From Orenia metallireducens (lineage in GTDB: Bacteria > Bacillota > Halanaerobiia > Halobacteroidales > Halobacteroidaceae): DNA of 48,233 nucleotides. This document shows positions 23,323-33,225 of this stretch, piece after piece; the stretch's first letter is position 1, and each line of letters starts with the position of its first letter. Made by a program: the position numbers and the translations under genes. The stretch lies in the NCBI RefSeq assembly GCF_003001995.1, contig NZ_PVNB01000027.1, positions 1 through 48,233 on the forward strand, given 5' to 3'. The notes beneath the pieces were generated by a model that worked only from the letters and a program-made list of their open reading frames with translations, did no database searches and was not told where the DNA came from.

Positions 23323-24067
23323 TTTCGACCACCCTCTCAATTATAGGATATAGCTGTTTTTGTGCTTCTTGGTCATATTCAAAGATCGTTTTACCCTGCT
23401 TAGTAGCCTCAGTAATCTTGATTCTTCGATAGACTGGACTGGTTACTATCTCTTGTCCTGCAAAACTCTCCTCTAACATCTTCAGATTCTCTTTACCTTC
23501 ATTGGTTCTAGAATCATACATATTAGGGATGATCAATTTAATCTTAGCAAAATCCAATCTCAAATCTTCTAAATAGTCAAAGATAGTAGCTAGTCCATCG
23601 ATAGCAGGTATCTCTAGCTGTACAGGGATGAAGATATAATCAATAAAGAACAAGATTGCACTATTGATAATACTCCTAGAAGGACTGCAATCAAAGATCA
23701 CATAGTCATAACCCATCTCCTCTAAGCCTGCTAACTTCTCATCAAGTAAGGTAGTCAGAAACATCGCATTATTATTAAACTCCTTTTCGATAATCTCATA
23801 CTTACTATTAGGTAGTAAATCCAAATTCTCTCGAGCCTCAATAATACACTCCTCTATCTTGGCTGTAGAATGGGGATTAATCAGATCATAAAAACTCTTT
23901 CGCTCTTGATTTCTATCAATCCCTAGCATTAAAGAACAGTCATTTTGTGAATCTAAATCAATCAACAAGACCTTATAATCAACCTTAGCTAAAGCATGGG
24001 CAATATTGACTGCCAAAGTTGACTTGCCAACTCCCCCCTTATTATTATATAAGGCTATCTTCTTCAT
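23315..24067 (-). CDS. parA: ParA-family ATPase
   Basis: 250 residues, RBS gggagggatt region ahead of the ATG. Deviant Walker A KGGVGKST at residues 9-16, the Walker A' region LLIDLDSQND, Walker B-like YVIFDCSPSR and switch-II area. A short N-terminus without a HTH places it among type Ib plasmid ParA proteins (as in pTP228-type systems), which need a separate small centromere-binding protein; the tandem-RHH gene immediately downstream provides that. Together with the AT-rich repeats at 24068-24518 it forms a full partition locus that keeps this large plasmid segregating. Confidence 0.92.
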   Translation of the reverse strand: MKKIALYNNKGGVGKSTLAVNIAHALAKVDYKVLLIDLDSQNDCSLMLGIDRNQERKSFYDLINPHSTAKIEECIIEARENLDLLPNSKYEIIEKEFNNNAMFLTTLLDEKLAGLEEMGYDYVIFDCSPSRSIINSAILFFIDYIFIPVQLEIPAIDGLATIFDYLEDLRLDFAKIKLIIPNMYDSRTNEGKENLKMLEESFAGQEIVTSPVYRRIKITEATKQGKTIFEYDQEAQKQLYPIIERVVEID

Positions 24068-24518
24068 CTAATCCCTCCTATGTATTGTTATTTCAGTATT
24101 TAAATAAATTTTACAATAAATAATAACATCAATATAAAATAAATTATACAATAAATTAAAACATAATATAATCAATAATTAACAACATAATAATAAAAAT
24201 AAATATTATAATCAATTAAACACAAACTATAACATAAACTTTTAAATAAACATTAAAATAAATTTTAATGTTTATTTTATAATAATAATCACAATAAACA
24301 ATAACATAAATTATATAATAACAAGTGTAATAAGATAAAAAATCAATTCTACAATTATAATTATAATATCAATCACAATAAATTTCAACATTTACTCATA
24401 ATAAGATCTATAATAAAGATAACAATATCATCTTTAAAATAAAATTATATTTTTTAAGCTAGACGATTTAGATATAGTGAGCTTGATTAGACAAAAAGAC
24501 TAAAAAAAGATATAATAA
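24068..24518. repeat. AT-rich putative centromere/parS region upstream of parA
   Basis: About 450 bp with only a few G/C bases. The word acaataaa recurs at about 24113, 24148, 24291 and 24375, usually followed by t or c, with further ataata and caataa variants between. A perfect inverted repeat with 16-bp arms and a 2-nt centre spans 24244-24277. Direct repeats of this kind next to a parA/RHH pair are typical of partition centromeres and of autoregulatory operators. Alternatively some may serve as a replication-origin unwinding element. Confidence 0.6.
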
Positions 24519-24556
24519 AAAACGCAAGATAATGATACTTATCATGCGTTTTTCTA
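24517..24556 (+). terminator. hairpin terminator ahead of the Xer gene
   Basis: A stem of about 15 bp with one mismatch (aaaaacgcaagataa / ttatcatgcgttttt) followed by tct. It lies about 30 bp before the ATG of the recombinase and may stop transcription from the centromere side or attenuate the gene. Confidence 0.6.
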
Positions 24557-24581
24557 AAAGCAATTTAAGGAGGAGCTAAAG

Positions 24582-25478
24582 ATGAATTTCATCCAAAATA
24601 TAGATAATATAAATAAAATTGATAACAATTATCACTTAAGAAATGAAGGTCGGACAGATGAGAAGATTATCCAGATGTGGCTACATGGAAAAAGTGTCCA
24701 TACTCAACGGGGATATCGACGAGATGCCACTGAATTTTTGGAATACATTGAGGTAGAATCTTTAAAGGAAGCTCGATTAGAGGATATTCAAGTTTTTACT
24801 GATTATTTAGCAGAGAAAGAATTGGCTGCTTCCACAATATCCAGAAAATTATCAGCAATTAAGTCCTTATTCTCTTTTGCCAATAAAATAGGATATTTAT
24901 TATATAATATAGGAGCCCCAATCCAAACACCTAAAGTCAAGAATAGATTAGGTGAGAAGATCTTAAGTGAGGAAGAAATCTTTAGAATGTTGGCTAATAC
25001 TAACAAACAAAGAAATTATATTCTGATTCGTTTGATGTATGTCTCGGGAGCAAGGGTTAGTGAAATCTCTGCTCTAAAATGGAGAGATGCCCAAGCTCAT
25101 AAGGATGCAGGAGTACTTAATATCTTCGGAAAGGGTGGCAAGACTCGGACAGTCTTTTTGAGTGCTAAAACTTGGGAGGAGCTAATTAAATTAAAGGATG
25201 ATGCTAATCAAGAGGATCCCATCTTCCAAAGTCAAAAAGGCGGACATCTAGACCCCTCGGCAGTATATCGAGTTGTGAAAAAAGTGGCTAAGAAAGCTGG
25301 AATTGATAAAGAAATTAGTCCCCATTGGCTACGCCATGCCCATGCCTCCCATGCCTTGGACAAAGGGATAGCCCCTCATGTAGTCAGGGATACTCTCGGA
25401 CATGCTTCAATTGCTACTACCAATCGTTATTCTCATGTTCGACCTGAGGATAGCTCAGCTAGGGGCTTATCACTATAA
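24582..25478 (+). CDS. Xer-like tyrosine recombinase
   Basis: 298 residues, RBS aaggaggagc. N-terminal SAM-like core-binding domain (to about residue 125; TQRGYRRDATEFLEYI, ARLEDIQVFTDYL). Catalytic domain with Arg in SGARVSEISALKW, Lys in FGKGGKTRTVFL, HWLRHAHASH (His and Arg), LGHASIATTNRYSHV (second His and nucleophile Tyr). All catalytic residues are there, so it should be active. Length and motifs match XerC/XerD. On plasmids such enzymes often resolve multimers at a local site; the AT-rich DNA upstream could contain it. No partner xer gene is in the window, except for truncated ones. Confidence 0.9.
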   Translation: MNFIQNIDNINKIDNNYHLRNEGRTDEKIIQMWLHGKSVHTQRGYRRDATEFLEYIEVESLKEARLEDIQVFTDYLAEKELAASTISRKLSAIKSLFSFANKIGYLLYNIGAPIQTPKVKNRLGEKILSEEEIFRMLANTNKQRNYILIRLMYVSGARVSEISALKWRDAQAHKDAGVLNIFGKGGKTRTVFLSAKTWEELIKLKDDANQEDPIFQSQKGGHLDPSAVYRVVKKVAKKAGIDKEISPHWLRHAHASHALDKGIAPHVVRDTLGHASIATTNRYSHVRPEDSSARGLSL

Positions 25479-25537
25479 CAATATTGAACTCTTCTATAAG
25501 TCAAAGTTATCTGTTAGATAGCTTGTCCTAACTTCTT

Positions 25538-26899
25538 TTAGATAATCTCCAAAAATTCATCCACTATTTGGGGAGCAAACTGCTTTCCTCTATTATCTTT
25601 AATCTCTTGGCGGGCTACTTCTCTAGGGAGCTTATCTCGATAAATCCGATCAGTAGTCATTGCATTCCAGGCGTCAGCAATACAGATAATCTGTGATACC
25701 AAAGGGATCTGCTCTCCTTTAATCCCCTCAGGGTAACCTTTTCCATCCCAGCGTTCATGATGATAAAGTACATACTTAGAAATCTCCTTTAATTTTTCTG
25801 ATTTAGATAACATTATTGAACTAAAAGAAGGATGTAACTTAATCTGTTCATACTCTTCATCACTTAATCTTCCTGCCTTATTTAATACCTTTCTAGGAAT
25901 ACCTACTTTGCCAATATCATGGACCAACCCTGCCCAATAGGTCTGTTCGATAACCTCATCTGATAGCTTGAGTTTTTGGGCAAGCTTTTTTGATAATTCT
26001 GCTACCTCTAGAGAATGTCTTCCAGTATAGTTATCATAAAGCTCTAAGATCTTAATAAAAGAGAGGATAATCTCCTTCTCAAAATCTATTTCTAATTGAA
26101 TATACTCTTTAACATTAAAAAAGGTCTTTGATAAGTTAATCAAGGAGATCAGTATCTGTTCATCTTGAAGGTTAAACTTCTTCTGATTGACAGTTAAAAT
26201 AATCAAAGCAATAGTGTTATCTTTAAAAGATATATTTAGAATTAGTTGATCATTACTATCTAAAATTAAATCTCTAACTTCTGCTTGATTGATCTTTTCA
26301 GTTAATATTTTTTTAGTCTGCGTAGATTTAATTATCTTATTATTAAAGTTTAAGCCTTGCTGATCAATAGTAATCTCTTCTAGTTCTTCAAATTTAGTAC
26401 CTAGCTTATCTACTAAGCAGAGTTGATTATCTTTACTCTCCAAAAGTAAAGCTGAATCAATTTCTGGAATCAATTCACTAATAGTCTTAAATAAATATGA
26501 TAAAAAATCATCCTTAGTTTCAATTTTTTGTTCAGTGATATTTGAAACCAAATCTATTATTCTTTCTAATCTATTATTTAATCTATGCTCATTGCCATAA
26601 ACAGACTCTAGCTCTTCATTTAAAGCCATTAATTCTTCATTATAGGCTTCAACCTCTTCATATTTCTCTTTAATTATCTCCTTAGCCTCTCGTAGTTTAT
26701 CCATCTCTTCAATAATTATCTTATAAAAAATTAAGGCTGAAATTATTATAAATAAAGAGCCTTTAATATGTTGAATATAATTAATTAACTCAGCATCAGA
26801 GAATAGCCAATTGACTAATTTGTCTGATAATAATATCCACAAAAAACTCATAATAACATATAGACTAATAATTCTTTTCTCTGCTTTGATTCTACTCAT
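25538..26899 (-). CDS. membrane HD-GYP domain protein (c-di-GMP phosphodiesterase)
   Basis: 453 residues if started at ATG 26899, which has agagagg just ahead; an upstream TTG at 26923 has no RBS. Two transmembrane helices at about residues 12-30 and 47-62, a coiled coil (EEVEAYNEELMALNEELESVYG), a GAF-like middle domain (about 110-270), then HD-GYP: HSLEVAELSKKLAQKL, HDIGKVGIPRKVLNK, HHERWDGKGYPEG and PLVSQIICIADAWNAM. The HD pair and GYP signature are intact, so cleavage of cyclic di-GMP is expected. It lies in a cluster with a chemoreceptor and another HD-GYP gene. Confidence 0.88.
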   Translation of the reverse strand: MSRIKAEKRIISLYVIMSFLWILLSDKLVNWLFSDAELINYIQHIKGSLFIIISALIFYKIIIEEMDKLREAKEIIKEKYEEVEAYNEELMALNEELESVYGNEHRLNNRLERIIDLVSNITEQKIETKDDFLSYLFKTISELIPEIDSALLLESKDNQLCLVDKLGTKFEELEEITIDQQGLNFNNKIIKSTQTKKILTEKINQAEVRDLILDSNDQLILNISFKDNTIALIILTVNQKKFNLQDEQILISLINLSKTFFNVKEYIQLEIDFEKEIILSFIKILELYDNYTGRHSLEVAELSKKLAQKLKLSDEVIEQTYWAGLVHDIGKVGIPRKVLNKAGRLSDEEYEQIKLHPSFSSIMLSKSEKLKEISKYVLYHHERWDGKGYPEGIKGEQIPLVSQIICIADAWNAMTTDRIYRDKLPREVARQEIKDNRGKQFAPQIVDEFLEII

Positions 26900-27071
26900 C
26901 TCCTCTCTTGATGTAATAAACAAATTCTATAATTCTACAAAAAAACCTTTTATTTTTTAATAATAGCAACTATTACTAATTATACCTAGGAAGATAGCAC
27001 TTTCAGCAGGTAATAATGATTGCTACGAGTGCTTATTACTATAACTAAGTAATTTTAACAATACTACTAGC

Positions 27072-28961
27072 TTAAACCTTAAACTCTTCAATGATCCTCT
27101 GTAATTTCTGTGCCATTGTTGCCAACTCTAAAGAAGAATTAGTCACCTCATCAGACATATTCCCCATATCATTAGCAGCTTCCATTATCTCAGAACTATT
27201 ATGAGCTAAATTTTGAGTAGAAGTAGCTGTTTGCTGAATGTATGCTGAGGTCTGTTCACTAGATTCTTCTATCTCCTTAAAGACTGCATCGGTCTCTTTT
27301 ACTATCTGTTTTCCCTCTTTTGCTTTAATTTCTACTTCTTTAATTGACTTAATACCATCCTTGCTCTGTTTTTGAGTCTCTTTAACTAAATTACTGATAT
27401 TATCAGTTGCTTGAGAGGTTTCTTCAGCAAGGCTTCTAATCTCCTCTGCTACTACTGCAAATCCTCGACCATGTTCACCAGCCCTAGCAGCCTCTATGGC
27501 TGCATTTAAAGCCAATAGATTAGTCTGTTCTGCTATATTAGTAATTAATCCTATAATCTTTCCTATCTCTTCTGAATTACTATCTAACTTATTCATTACA
27601 TTTACGGTCTTTTTTACTACACTATTAATTTCATTGATGCTATTAACTGTACTTTTAATCTTATCTCTACCTATATTGGTTTGAGCATGGGACTCTTCTG
27701 CAAAGCTAGTTACTTCTTCAGTACTAACTGAAATCTGTTCAATACTAGCAGACATCTGTTCAATTAATTGTGTAGTAATATCTACAGTAGCATTCCCTTC
27801 TTGGGCACTAGCAGATAATTCTTCACTATAAGCCGATAAATTCTCAATTGAATCAATTAAATCAACTATCAGTTTCTTTAAGTTGTCCTTCATATAATTA
27901 AAATTTTTCTCTAGTAGACCAATCTCATCTTTTCTATGGATCACAATCTTTTCAGTTAAATTACCACTAGCCACTCTTTTGATCTTTTCAATTAACTCTT
28001 TAATAGGTCTTAGCAGTAGTTTATGGATGATGAAATAAATTATAATACCTAAGGTAATTACTACACCAATACTAAATATAGTGATTTTATGTTTTACATC
28101 CTTTCTAGCAGCGTAAACTTCAGCAAAGGGCTGTTGAGCAAAGATAAGTGAGTCTATCTTATCTAACTTAACATATGAGGCTAATTTCTCTTCTTTAGTA
28201 TCTACATCTTTATACTCTATAGACCCTATTTCTTGCTCCCATAGAGGTTTAACTTTAAAATATCTATTTAAGTCATAACCTTTTTCAACCAATTCATATT
28301 TAGGATGAGCTAACATTATTCCATCTTGATTTATCATATAAGCATAGCCGCTGTCACCTATTTTCTCTTTAGCTATTCTAGCACTTAATTTTTCTAAGCT
28401 TAAGTCAATTGCTAAAACTCCTATAAATTCACCTGCTTGATTATAATGGGGAATTGCTACAGTAATTAAGGGCTTCTTAGTATTGATATCTAAGTAAATA
28501 TCAGTCCAGATTAAACCTTTTTCAGCCTTAACTCTTTGATACCAAGGTCTTGTCCTAGGATCAAAGTTGGTGAAATCAACCTCAGGATAAGAGGTAGTCT
28601 CTCCATCTTCAGTACCTAAATAAACAAGCAGAAAATCAGGATGACTCTTTTTTATCTCTTCAAACCTCTTTTTCATTATATTTTTATTATTACTATTAAG
28701 TAGGGGATCATTATTGGTTAAGCGGATTATATTCTCTATTCCTATTAGATACTCATTAAATCCACTGTGTAATTTTTTAGCCACTTCTAAATTTCTTGTT
28801 TTTGCTAAATGAGTTATCTCTTGTGAGACTGATCTATTAATTATCATTCCTAAAATAGACATAGCAAAAATCAAAAACACAATAATAATACCATTGACTC
28901 TAGTAGTTAAACTGTTTTTAAATAGAACCTCTTTTCTCTCATCATTTTTACTAAACAACAT
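27072..28961 (-). CDS. methyl-accepting chemotaxis protein with dCache sensor
   Basis: 629 residues from ATG 28961 with RBS aaaggaga; an upstream start at 29021 lacks one. TM1 at about residues 22-44, periplasmic double-Cache sensor ([20 protein letters not shown], then [19 protein letters not shown]), TM2 near residue 290, HAMP ([20 protein letters not shown]), then the signalling domain with hairpin tip [20 protein letters not shown] and [17 protein letters not shown]. dCache sensors bind small ligands such as amino acids. No CheA/CheW genes are near, so it would join the host's array. Its neighbours on the same strand are HD-GYP proteins. Confidence 0.92.
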   Translation of the reverse strand: MLFSKNDERKEVLFKNSLTTRVNGIIIVFLIFAMSILGMIINRSVSQEITHLAKTRNLEVAKKLHSGFNEYLIGIENIIRLTNNDPLLNSNNKNIMKKRFEEIKKSHPDFLLVYLGTEDGETTSYPEVDFTNFDPRTRPWYQRVKAEKGLIWTDIYLDINTKKPLITVAIPHYNQAGEFIGVLAIDLSLEKLSARIAKEKIGDSGYAYMINQDGIMLAHPKYELVEKGYDLNRYFKVKPLWEQEIGSIEYKDVDTKEEKLASYVKLDKIDSLIFAQQPFAEVYAARKDVKHKITIFSIGVVITLGIIIYFIIHKLLLRPIKELIEKIKRVASGNLTEKIVIHRKDEIGLLEKNFNYMKDNLKKLIVDLIDSIENLSAYSEELSASAQEGNATVDITTQLIEQMSASIEQISVSTEEVTSFAEESHAQTNIGRDKIKSTVNSINEINSVVKKTVNVMNKLDSNSEEIGKIIGLITNIAEQTNLLALNAAIEAARAGEHGRGFAVVAEEIRSLAEETSQATDNISNLVKETQKQSKDGIKSIKEVEIKAKEGKQIVKETDAVFKEIEESSEQTSAYIQQTATSTQNLAHNSSEIMEAANDMGNMSDEVTNSSLELATMAQKLQRIIEEFKV

Positions 28962-29248
28962 GATAAAATTCTCCTTTATTATTTTTTGTGATATATAATC
29001 ACTGCAAATATATAAATACAAACATAAGTACCTAACTACCTAATAAGATAATCTTCTTATTTTAATAAGATTGATAGCATAAATCCACCTTTTCTCTGTT
29101 GTTTTTTTCTATTAATATCTTTTTTGATTAAACTATAATAAAAAATAGCCTAGCCTATCAAGACCAAGCTGCTTAAATAAATTAATCATCTAAGCTTAAA
29201 AATCTCCAATTATACTCTCTTATTATTACTAATTAATTAGAAGAATTA

Positions 29249-30043
29249 TTAGCTACAAAATATCATTAAAAAAGTATCGACTACCTTAGGTGCAAATTGA
29301 CTTCCCCGATTATCTTTAATCTCTTTAAGAGCTAGCTCTTTAGATAAAGGATTATGGTAAGGTCGTTTAGAGGTCATTGCATCCCAAGCATCTGCTACAG
29401 CCAATACCTGAGAAATTAAAGGGATTTCATCACCTACTAAACCTTGTGGGTATCCTTTTCCATTCCATCTTTCATGATGATAAAGTATAAGTCTTGCAAT
29501 CTCTTTTAATTCTGGATACTTATTTGAAATTCTATAACCTAATACAGGATGTTTTTTAATAATCTGATACTCTCTATCTGTCAATCTATCAGGTTTATTT
29601 AATATCTCATTTGGTATCAATATCTTTCCAATATCATGGAGCAGACCTGCATAATAAGTTTTAGCTAAATCCTGTTGGGATAAACCTAGTTCTATAGCAA
29701 TTTTTTTAGCTAGTTTTGCAACATTTTCTGAATGACTTCTGGTATAATCATCATACAGCTCTAAACCTATGCTAGTAATCAAGACTATCCTGTCTTTAAA
29801 CTTAATCTCTAACTCATTATGGTTACCAAAATCATCTATCAAATTTTCAACCTGTTGACTAATTTTATTATAATTATGTATCCTTTTTTCTAAGGTAGTT
29901 CCCCTCAACTCTTTCTTATCAATTCCCAATTGAAAGATTTGACTCTTATTATATTCCTGATTAGTACCTTTTAAAGCCTGTTTTAAATTATCTAAATGTA
30001 GTCTGAGCTTATCTTTTAAATCATCTTTGTATTTTACTGACAT
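29249..30043 (-). CDS. HD-GYP domain protein, soluble (second)
   Basis: 264 residues from ATG 30043, with aggtgagg upstream (a GTG at 30052 is also possible). N-terminal ~85 residues are helical, then a full HD-GYP domain: HSENVAKLAKKIAIELGLSQ, HDIGKILIPNEILNKPDRL, HHERWNGKGYPQG, PLISQVLAVADAWDAM and the end FAPKVVDTFLMIF. There are no membrane helices or recognised sensor. It differs from the membrane HD-GYP gene mainly at the N-terminus; the two catalytic domains share motifs almost word for word, so they are probably duplicates. Expected activity is c-di-GMP hydrolysis. Confidence 0.87.
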   Translation of the reverse strand: MSVKYKDDLKDKLRLHLDNLKQALKGTNQEYNKSQIFQLGIDKKELRGTTLEKRIHNYNKISQQVENLIDDFGNHNELEIKFKDRIVLITSIGLELYDDYTRSHSENVAKLAKKIAIELGLSQQDLAKTYYAGLLHDIGKILIPNEILNKPDRLTDREYQIIKKHPVLGYRISNKYPELKEIARLILYHHERWNGKGYPQGLVGDEIPLISQVLAVADAWDAMTSKRPYHNPLSKELALKEIKDNRGSQFAPKVVDTFLMIFCS

Positions 30044-30107
30044 TGCCCTCACCTACCTTATCATCTTAATTATAGCTTTTAAAGCAGATTAGTCTGTCTA
30101 AAGACAA

Positions 30108-30272
30108 CTAACTTTTCCTATTTTTAGACATCTCTTTAATGATTAACTTATCTAATTTTCTACTAATCTCTTGAATAGCATTATCTAAAAAATTATAATC
30201 TTCTTTTTTCAATATTTGAATCATTCTACTTCTTAATTCTTCTATGTCGTTAAGCTTATTTATAAAGATCAC
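30108..30272 (-). CDS. Spo0E-like aspartyl-phosphate phosphatase
   Basis: About 55 residues. The Spo0E-family pattern is visible: a first helix IEELRSRMIQILKKE, a turn, then a second helix with SRKLDKLIIKEM, corresponding to the SQELD signature (here SRKLD). Spo0E proteins dephosphorylate Spo0A-P and delay sporulation. The start is uncertain: aaaggag lies at RBS distance from an ATA codon at 30263, while a GTG at 30272 overlaps the RBS; a long upstream extension to 30350 looks untranslated. A plasmid copy could influence host sporulation or other Spo0A-like regulators. It indicates a spore-forming host. Confidence 0.65.
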   Translation of the reverse strand: MIFINKLNDIEELRSRMIQILKKEDYNFLDNAIQEISRKLDKLIIKEMSKNRKS

Positions 30273-30853
30273 TCCTTTACTGATCAATAAAATTAAAAAA
30301 TGAAAAATAATATCCTCTTCTAAATAGAAGTAAGGAATTATTGCAAGCAAAAGAGGGGATCAAAAGAGGAATAACTTAAGAAGAATAAAAAATGGGAGGA
30401 CTTAAAGGTAAAGGGGAGCTGTTTAAATTTGTTTGGTAGTAAGAAATTTCAATTTTATTGATTGTCATTTTCAATTGAATTGGTATTTATTATTAAACTC
30501 ACCTTAAATTTTTATATTTATTCCAATTTGCATAATTTAATGCTAGTTTTTTTAACATAAGATAAGTTTTGTTAAAGTTAATTTTAACCAAAAAAATACT
30601 TAATTTTCTACAAAAATACATTTATTTCTTTTAATTAGACTAAAGATAATGATATTATAAAATAATATTAGATAATTATAGCTCGTTTAACCATAATATA
30701 GAATAGTTGAAAAAATAGTGATATTATGTTATCATATATTAATAAGATAATATAACATAAATAACAAAAAATAAGCTTTTATACAAATAAATAAAAAAGA
30801 CTTAACAAAACTTATCTTTTGTTAAGTAAAATCATTTGAATTATTATATTTTA
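30273..30853. other. gene-free stretch of about 580 bp
   Basis: No supportable gene. A 15-codon frame at about 30391-30438 (ATG GGA GGA ...) is too small to call. The word aagataagttttgttaa near 30557-30573 is related to the arms of the hairpin at 30800-30827. The rest is AT-rich. It must carry the upstream region of the Spo0E-like gene and the end of the integrase transcript. Confidence 0.5.
30800..30827. terminator. hairpin terminator
   Basis: An 11-bp perfect stem (acttaacaaaa / ttttgttaagt) with loop cttatc, about 25 bp past the stop of the minus-strand integrase gene. On the minus strand a T-rich stretch follows. Confidence 0.7.
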
Positions 30854-31438
30854 CTATAAATTAACTTGATCATAGGCTTGATCAACATCTTTTTGCTCTA
30901 TCCCTAAATAATGTCTAGTAGTAGCTGTAGAAGCATGCTTATATTTAAGTTGAATTACTTCAATACTAATCCCTGCTTGATGTGCATGATAGCCCCAGGT
31001 CTTTCTTAAAGTATGGGTTCCGATTGCTAGATCAACAATTCCCACTCGTCTACACCAATTTTGTACTAAATTATAAGCCTGTACTCGACTAATTGATCTT
31101 TTATAATCTCTAAGATTATAAATCAGATAATTCTCTTTATTATTACCTATTATAGTCTTATCTAACAGTAGTTCAATAGCCTTTCTTGCTTCTTGATTGA
31201 TCTTTATTATATTTCTCTTCTCAGTCTTCTCTTCAATAATCTCAAAATTAGTTCTAATACTATCATCAAAATCTATTATGTCCTTTATCTTAATTCTTAA
31301 TAAATCACCTATTCTCAACCCAAAATTAATTCCACAGACAAATAAAACATAATCACGCCATCTATTCTCACTTTTTAACAACTGTTTAATCTCTCTAATC
31401 TTCTCCTTACTTCTAATTGGTTCCACTCTATTTCCCAT
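30854..31438 (-). CDS. short tyrosine recombinase (catalytic domain only)
   Basis: 194 residues, RBS agagaggga. It lacks the N-terminal core-binding domain and begins almost at the catalytic domain: Arg in FGLRIGDLLRIKIKDI, HTLRKTWGYHAHQAG (His, Arg), the LGH motif replaced by KYKHASTATT, and Tyr in RHYLGIEQKDV. Catalytic-domain-only integrases of about 190 residues form their own group in Firmicutes, where they occur on plasmids and phages, so this is probably not a truncation. Its site is unknown. It lies next to a RepB gene and may resolve plasmid dimers. Confidence 0.85.
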   Translation of the reverse strand: MGNRVEPIRSKEKIREIKQLLKSENRWRDYVLFVCGINFGLRIGDLLRIKIKDIIDFDDSIRTNFEIIEEKTEKRNIIKINQEARKAIELLLDKTIIGNNKENYLIYNLRDYKRSISRVQAYNLVQNWCRRVGIVDLAIGTHTLRKTWGYHAHQAGISIEVIQLKYKHASTATTRHYLGIEQKDVDQAYDQVNL

Positions 31439-31913
31439 TAAAATCTCCCTCTCTTAAAATTAATGTAACTATAATTATCTTTATATATGTTAACTTAATT
31501 AATAAAAATTTAATTAAATCTCATTATAACAAATTAATTCTTTGAATCTATTTTAGTTTATCATAGAAAAATGTCAATTATAATCTTAATTATAAAGCAA
31601 AGGGGAGTTGTGAAGACAGTAGAGTTATATGCCATCACAATCCCCATATCAAGCTAATCTTGAATTACTCATACTATATACGGTCTTTTTTCCTAGTTAA
31701 GTTCATCTACTCTTTTAATAATACGGTAGATTTATTATATCATATTAAAAACAATAATCATAACTCCATCAATATCAAAAAATATAGCAGTATCCCCTCT
31801 AAAACCTCTCGGATATTATGCTAGTAAAGGTGGTAAGGGGGATAGTTCTGTATTATATCTAGATTCTATTCCTACTCTTAATCTTAAGTTCTTTAATTCT
31901 CCTTTTTCCATTC
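31439..31913. other. gene-free stretch between integrase and RepB
   Basis: About 475 bp with no supportable gene. Features: an imperfect hairpin ggggagttgtga (31602-31613) with tcacaatcccc (31635-31645), and slightly richer G+C patches near 31790-31850. It is a candidate place for a recombination site used by the adjacent integrase, or a piece of origin. Nothing decisive. Confidence 0.5.
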
Positions 31914-33158
31914 TCAATCCTCAATTAGTAATAATAACTCCCTTAACTCCTGCTTAACCTCCTCCTCAACTGCTCCCAGTACAAACTCCTTCTTAGAAAC
32001 CTTCTCCTTTAACATCTTCGGTAGACTTTCATAACCCTTTGCATAACTTGCTATCTCCTTTTCAGATAGTTTCTCGTACTTCTCCTTAGCCTTCTGATGA
32101 GCCTTCTGTTTGATTTTTTTCTCTAACTCTTGCTTTTTCTGCTTTTCTTCCTCCCCTTGTCTTGCCAACTCTTCTTTACGCTCTTGTTTTTCCAGCTTAG
32201 CACTAGAGTAATGTCCACTTTCACAGGAAGCCTTTAAAAAGCCCATAAAATTATCAGGCTGAGCCTGTTTAGCATAGTCAATATCAGCCTTCAAATATCT
32301 CAAGCTATGCCCTTTTAAGAGCTGAGCCAACTCTCTTTTATTAGTTTCTATCTGTTCTAAGCTAGGCAGTAACTGAAATAGCTCTAAGACTTGTGGTGAA
32401 TATTCTTCAACATTTTTAATTACTTTAGTTTCTATTGTTTTCTTTGAAAGTTCTTTTCTCTCTGTTTTAAAATTAATATAAGCTATTCTCCTACCTACCT
32501 TTTCTGTGCTATAGTTTAATTTTATATCTGTCTTTTTACTTATTTCTTCACAAGCCTTATCCAAAACATATTTTCTTAAATCTTTTATAGCAGAATATTT
32601 ATCTTCAGTATTAGTTTTTCTTCTAAATTCCTCAATACTCATCTTTGGTATCTTTATTTCAGGTCTTCTTTTATTGCAATATCTAATAGCAAGTTCATAT
32701 AATATTACTGAATACTTACTATCTAGCTTTGCAATCTCCAATAAATCTAATTTAGTAAAATAAGTCTGTTCTTTTAGTGCTTGAACAATTAAAGGGTTTA
32801 AGACATATCTAAACATATTATTTTCTCTATCAACCTCATCTATCAAATGGAACAACTTCCAGTTATCTTTATTCTCCTTATCTACTACCTTAATTACTAT
32901 TGACATTAACTTCTCTAGTTCCACTTCTATATAATCATAATTCTTCTTATTTAGACCAGCTTTTTTCTCTAATTCTTTACAAGAAATTTCAAAGATATAC
33001 CTCTTATCTTCTTTAATCTCTTCTTCTGTATATTTAACCTTATTTTGAGCATTTCTTAGAAAAACATTATAAGATTTTTGTTGGATTAAACTAATACTTT
33101 CTTTAGGTAAAATACTTATTAGTTGATTTGGTTTTCTCACAATTACTTCTTTTTTCAA
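31914..33158 (-). CDS. repB: RepB-family (Rep_3) replication initiator, copy 1
   Basis: 414 residues from TTG 33158, which has aaagg at good distance and gives MKKEVIVRKPNQLISILP, parallel to the sister protein at 39818. An ATG at 33167 abuts the RBS. Rep_3 winged-helix pair: residues 10-130 (YTEEEIKEDKRYIFEISCKE, LEKLMSIVIKVVDKENKDNW) and 140-240 (LDSKYSVILYELAIRYCNKR, IPKMSIEEFRRKTNTEDKYS, VGRRIAYINF). The C-terminal extension holds LKADIDYAKQAQPDNFMGFL, a Lys/Glu-rich coiled coil and VSKKEFVLGAVEEE. Five 21-bp iterons lie just upstream of the start, as expected for an iteron-controlled initiator that binds the origin and autoregulates. Confidence 0.9.
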   Translation of the reverse strand: MKKEVIVRKPNQLISILPKESISLIQQKSYNVFLRNAQNKVKYTEEEIKEDKRYIFEISCKELEKKAGLNKKNYDYIEVELEKLMSIVIKVVDKENKDNWKLFHLIDEVDRENNMFRYVLNPLIVQALKEQTYFTKLDLLEIAKLDSKYSVILYELAIRYCNKRRPEIKIPKMSIEEFRRKTNTEDKYSAIKDLRKYVLDKACEEISKKTDIKLNYSTEKVGRRIAYINFKTERKELSKKTIETKVIKNVEEYSPQVLELFQLLPSLEQIETNKRELAQLLKGHSLRYLKADIDYAKQAQPDNFMGFLKASCESGHYSSAKLEKQERKEELARQGEEEKQKKQELEKKIKQKAHQKAKEKYEKLSEKEIASYAKGYESLPKMLKEKVSKKEFVLGAVEEEVKQELRELLLLIED

Positions 33159-33225
33159 GCTAATCATCCTTTCGTGGAGTGCTCCTTTTATTATAGCCTA
33201 ATTAAAGGAGTTAATCCAGATACAT

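Noticed and set aside
26960-27060. Possible c-di-GMP riboswitch near HD-GYP and chemoreceptor genes (agcact / agtgct hairpin)
   Set aside because: No GEMM core elements could be found on either strand and the hairpin is short; only a simple inverted repeat is supported.
30391-30438. 15-codon ORF starting MGGLKGKGELF
   Set aside because: Too short, with no RBS of note and no similarity that I recognise; could be the remnant of a start.
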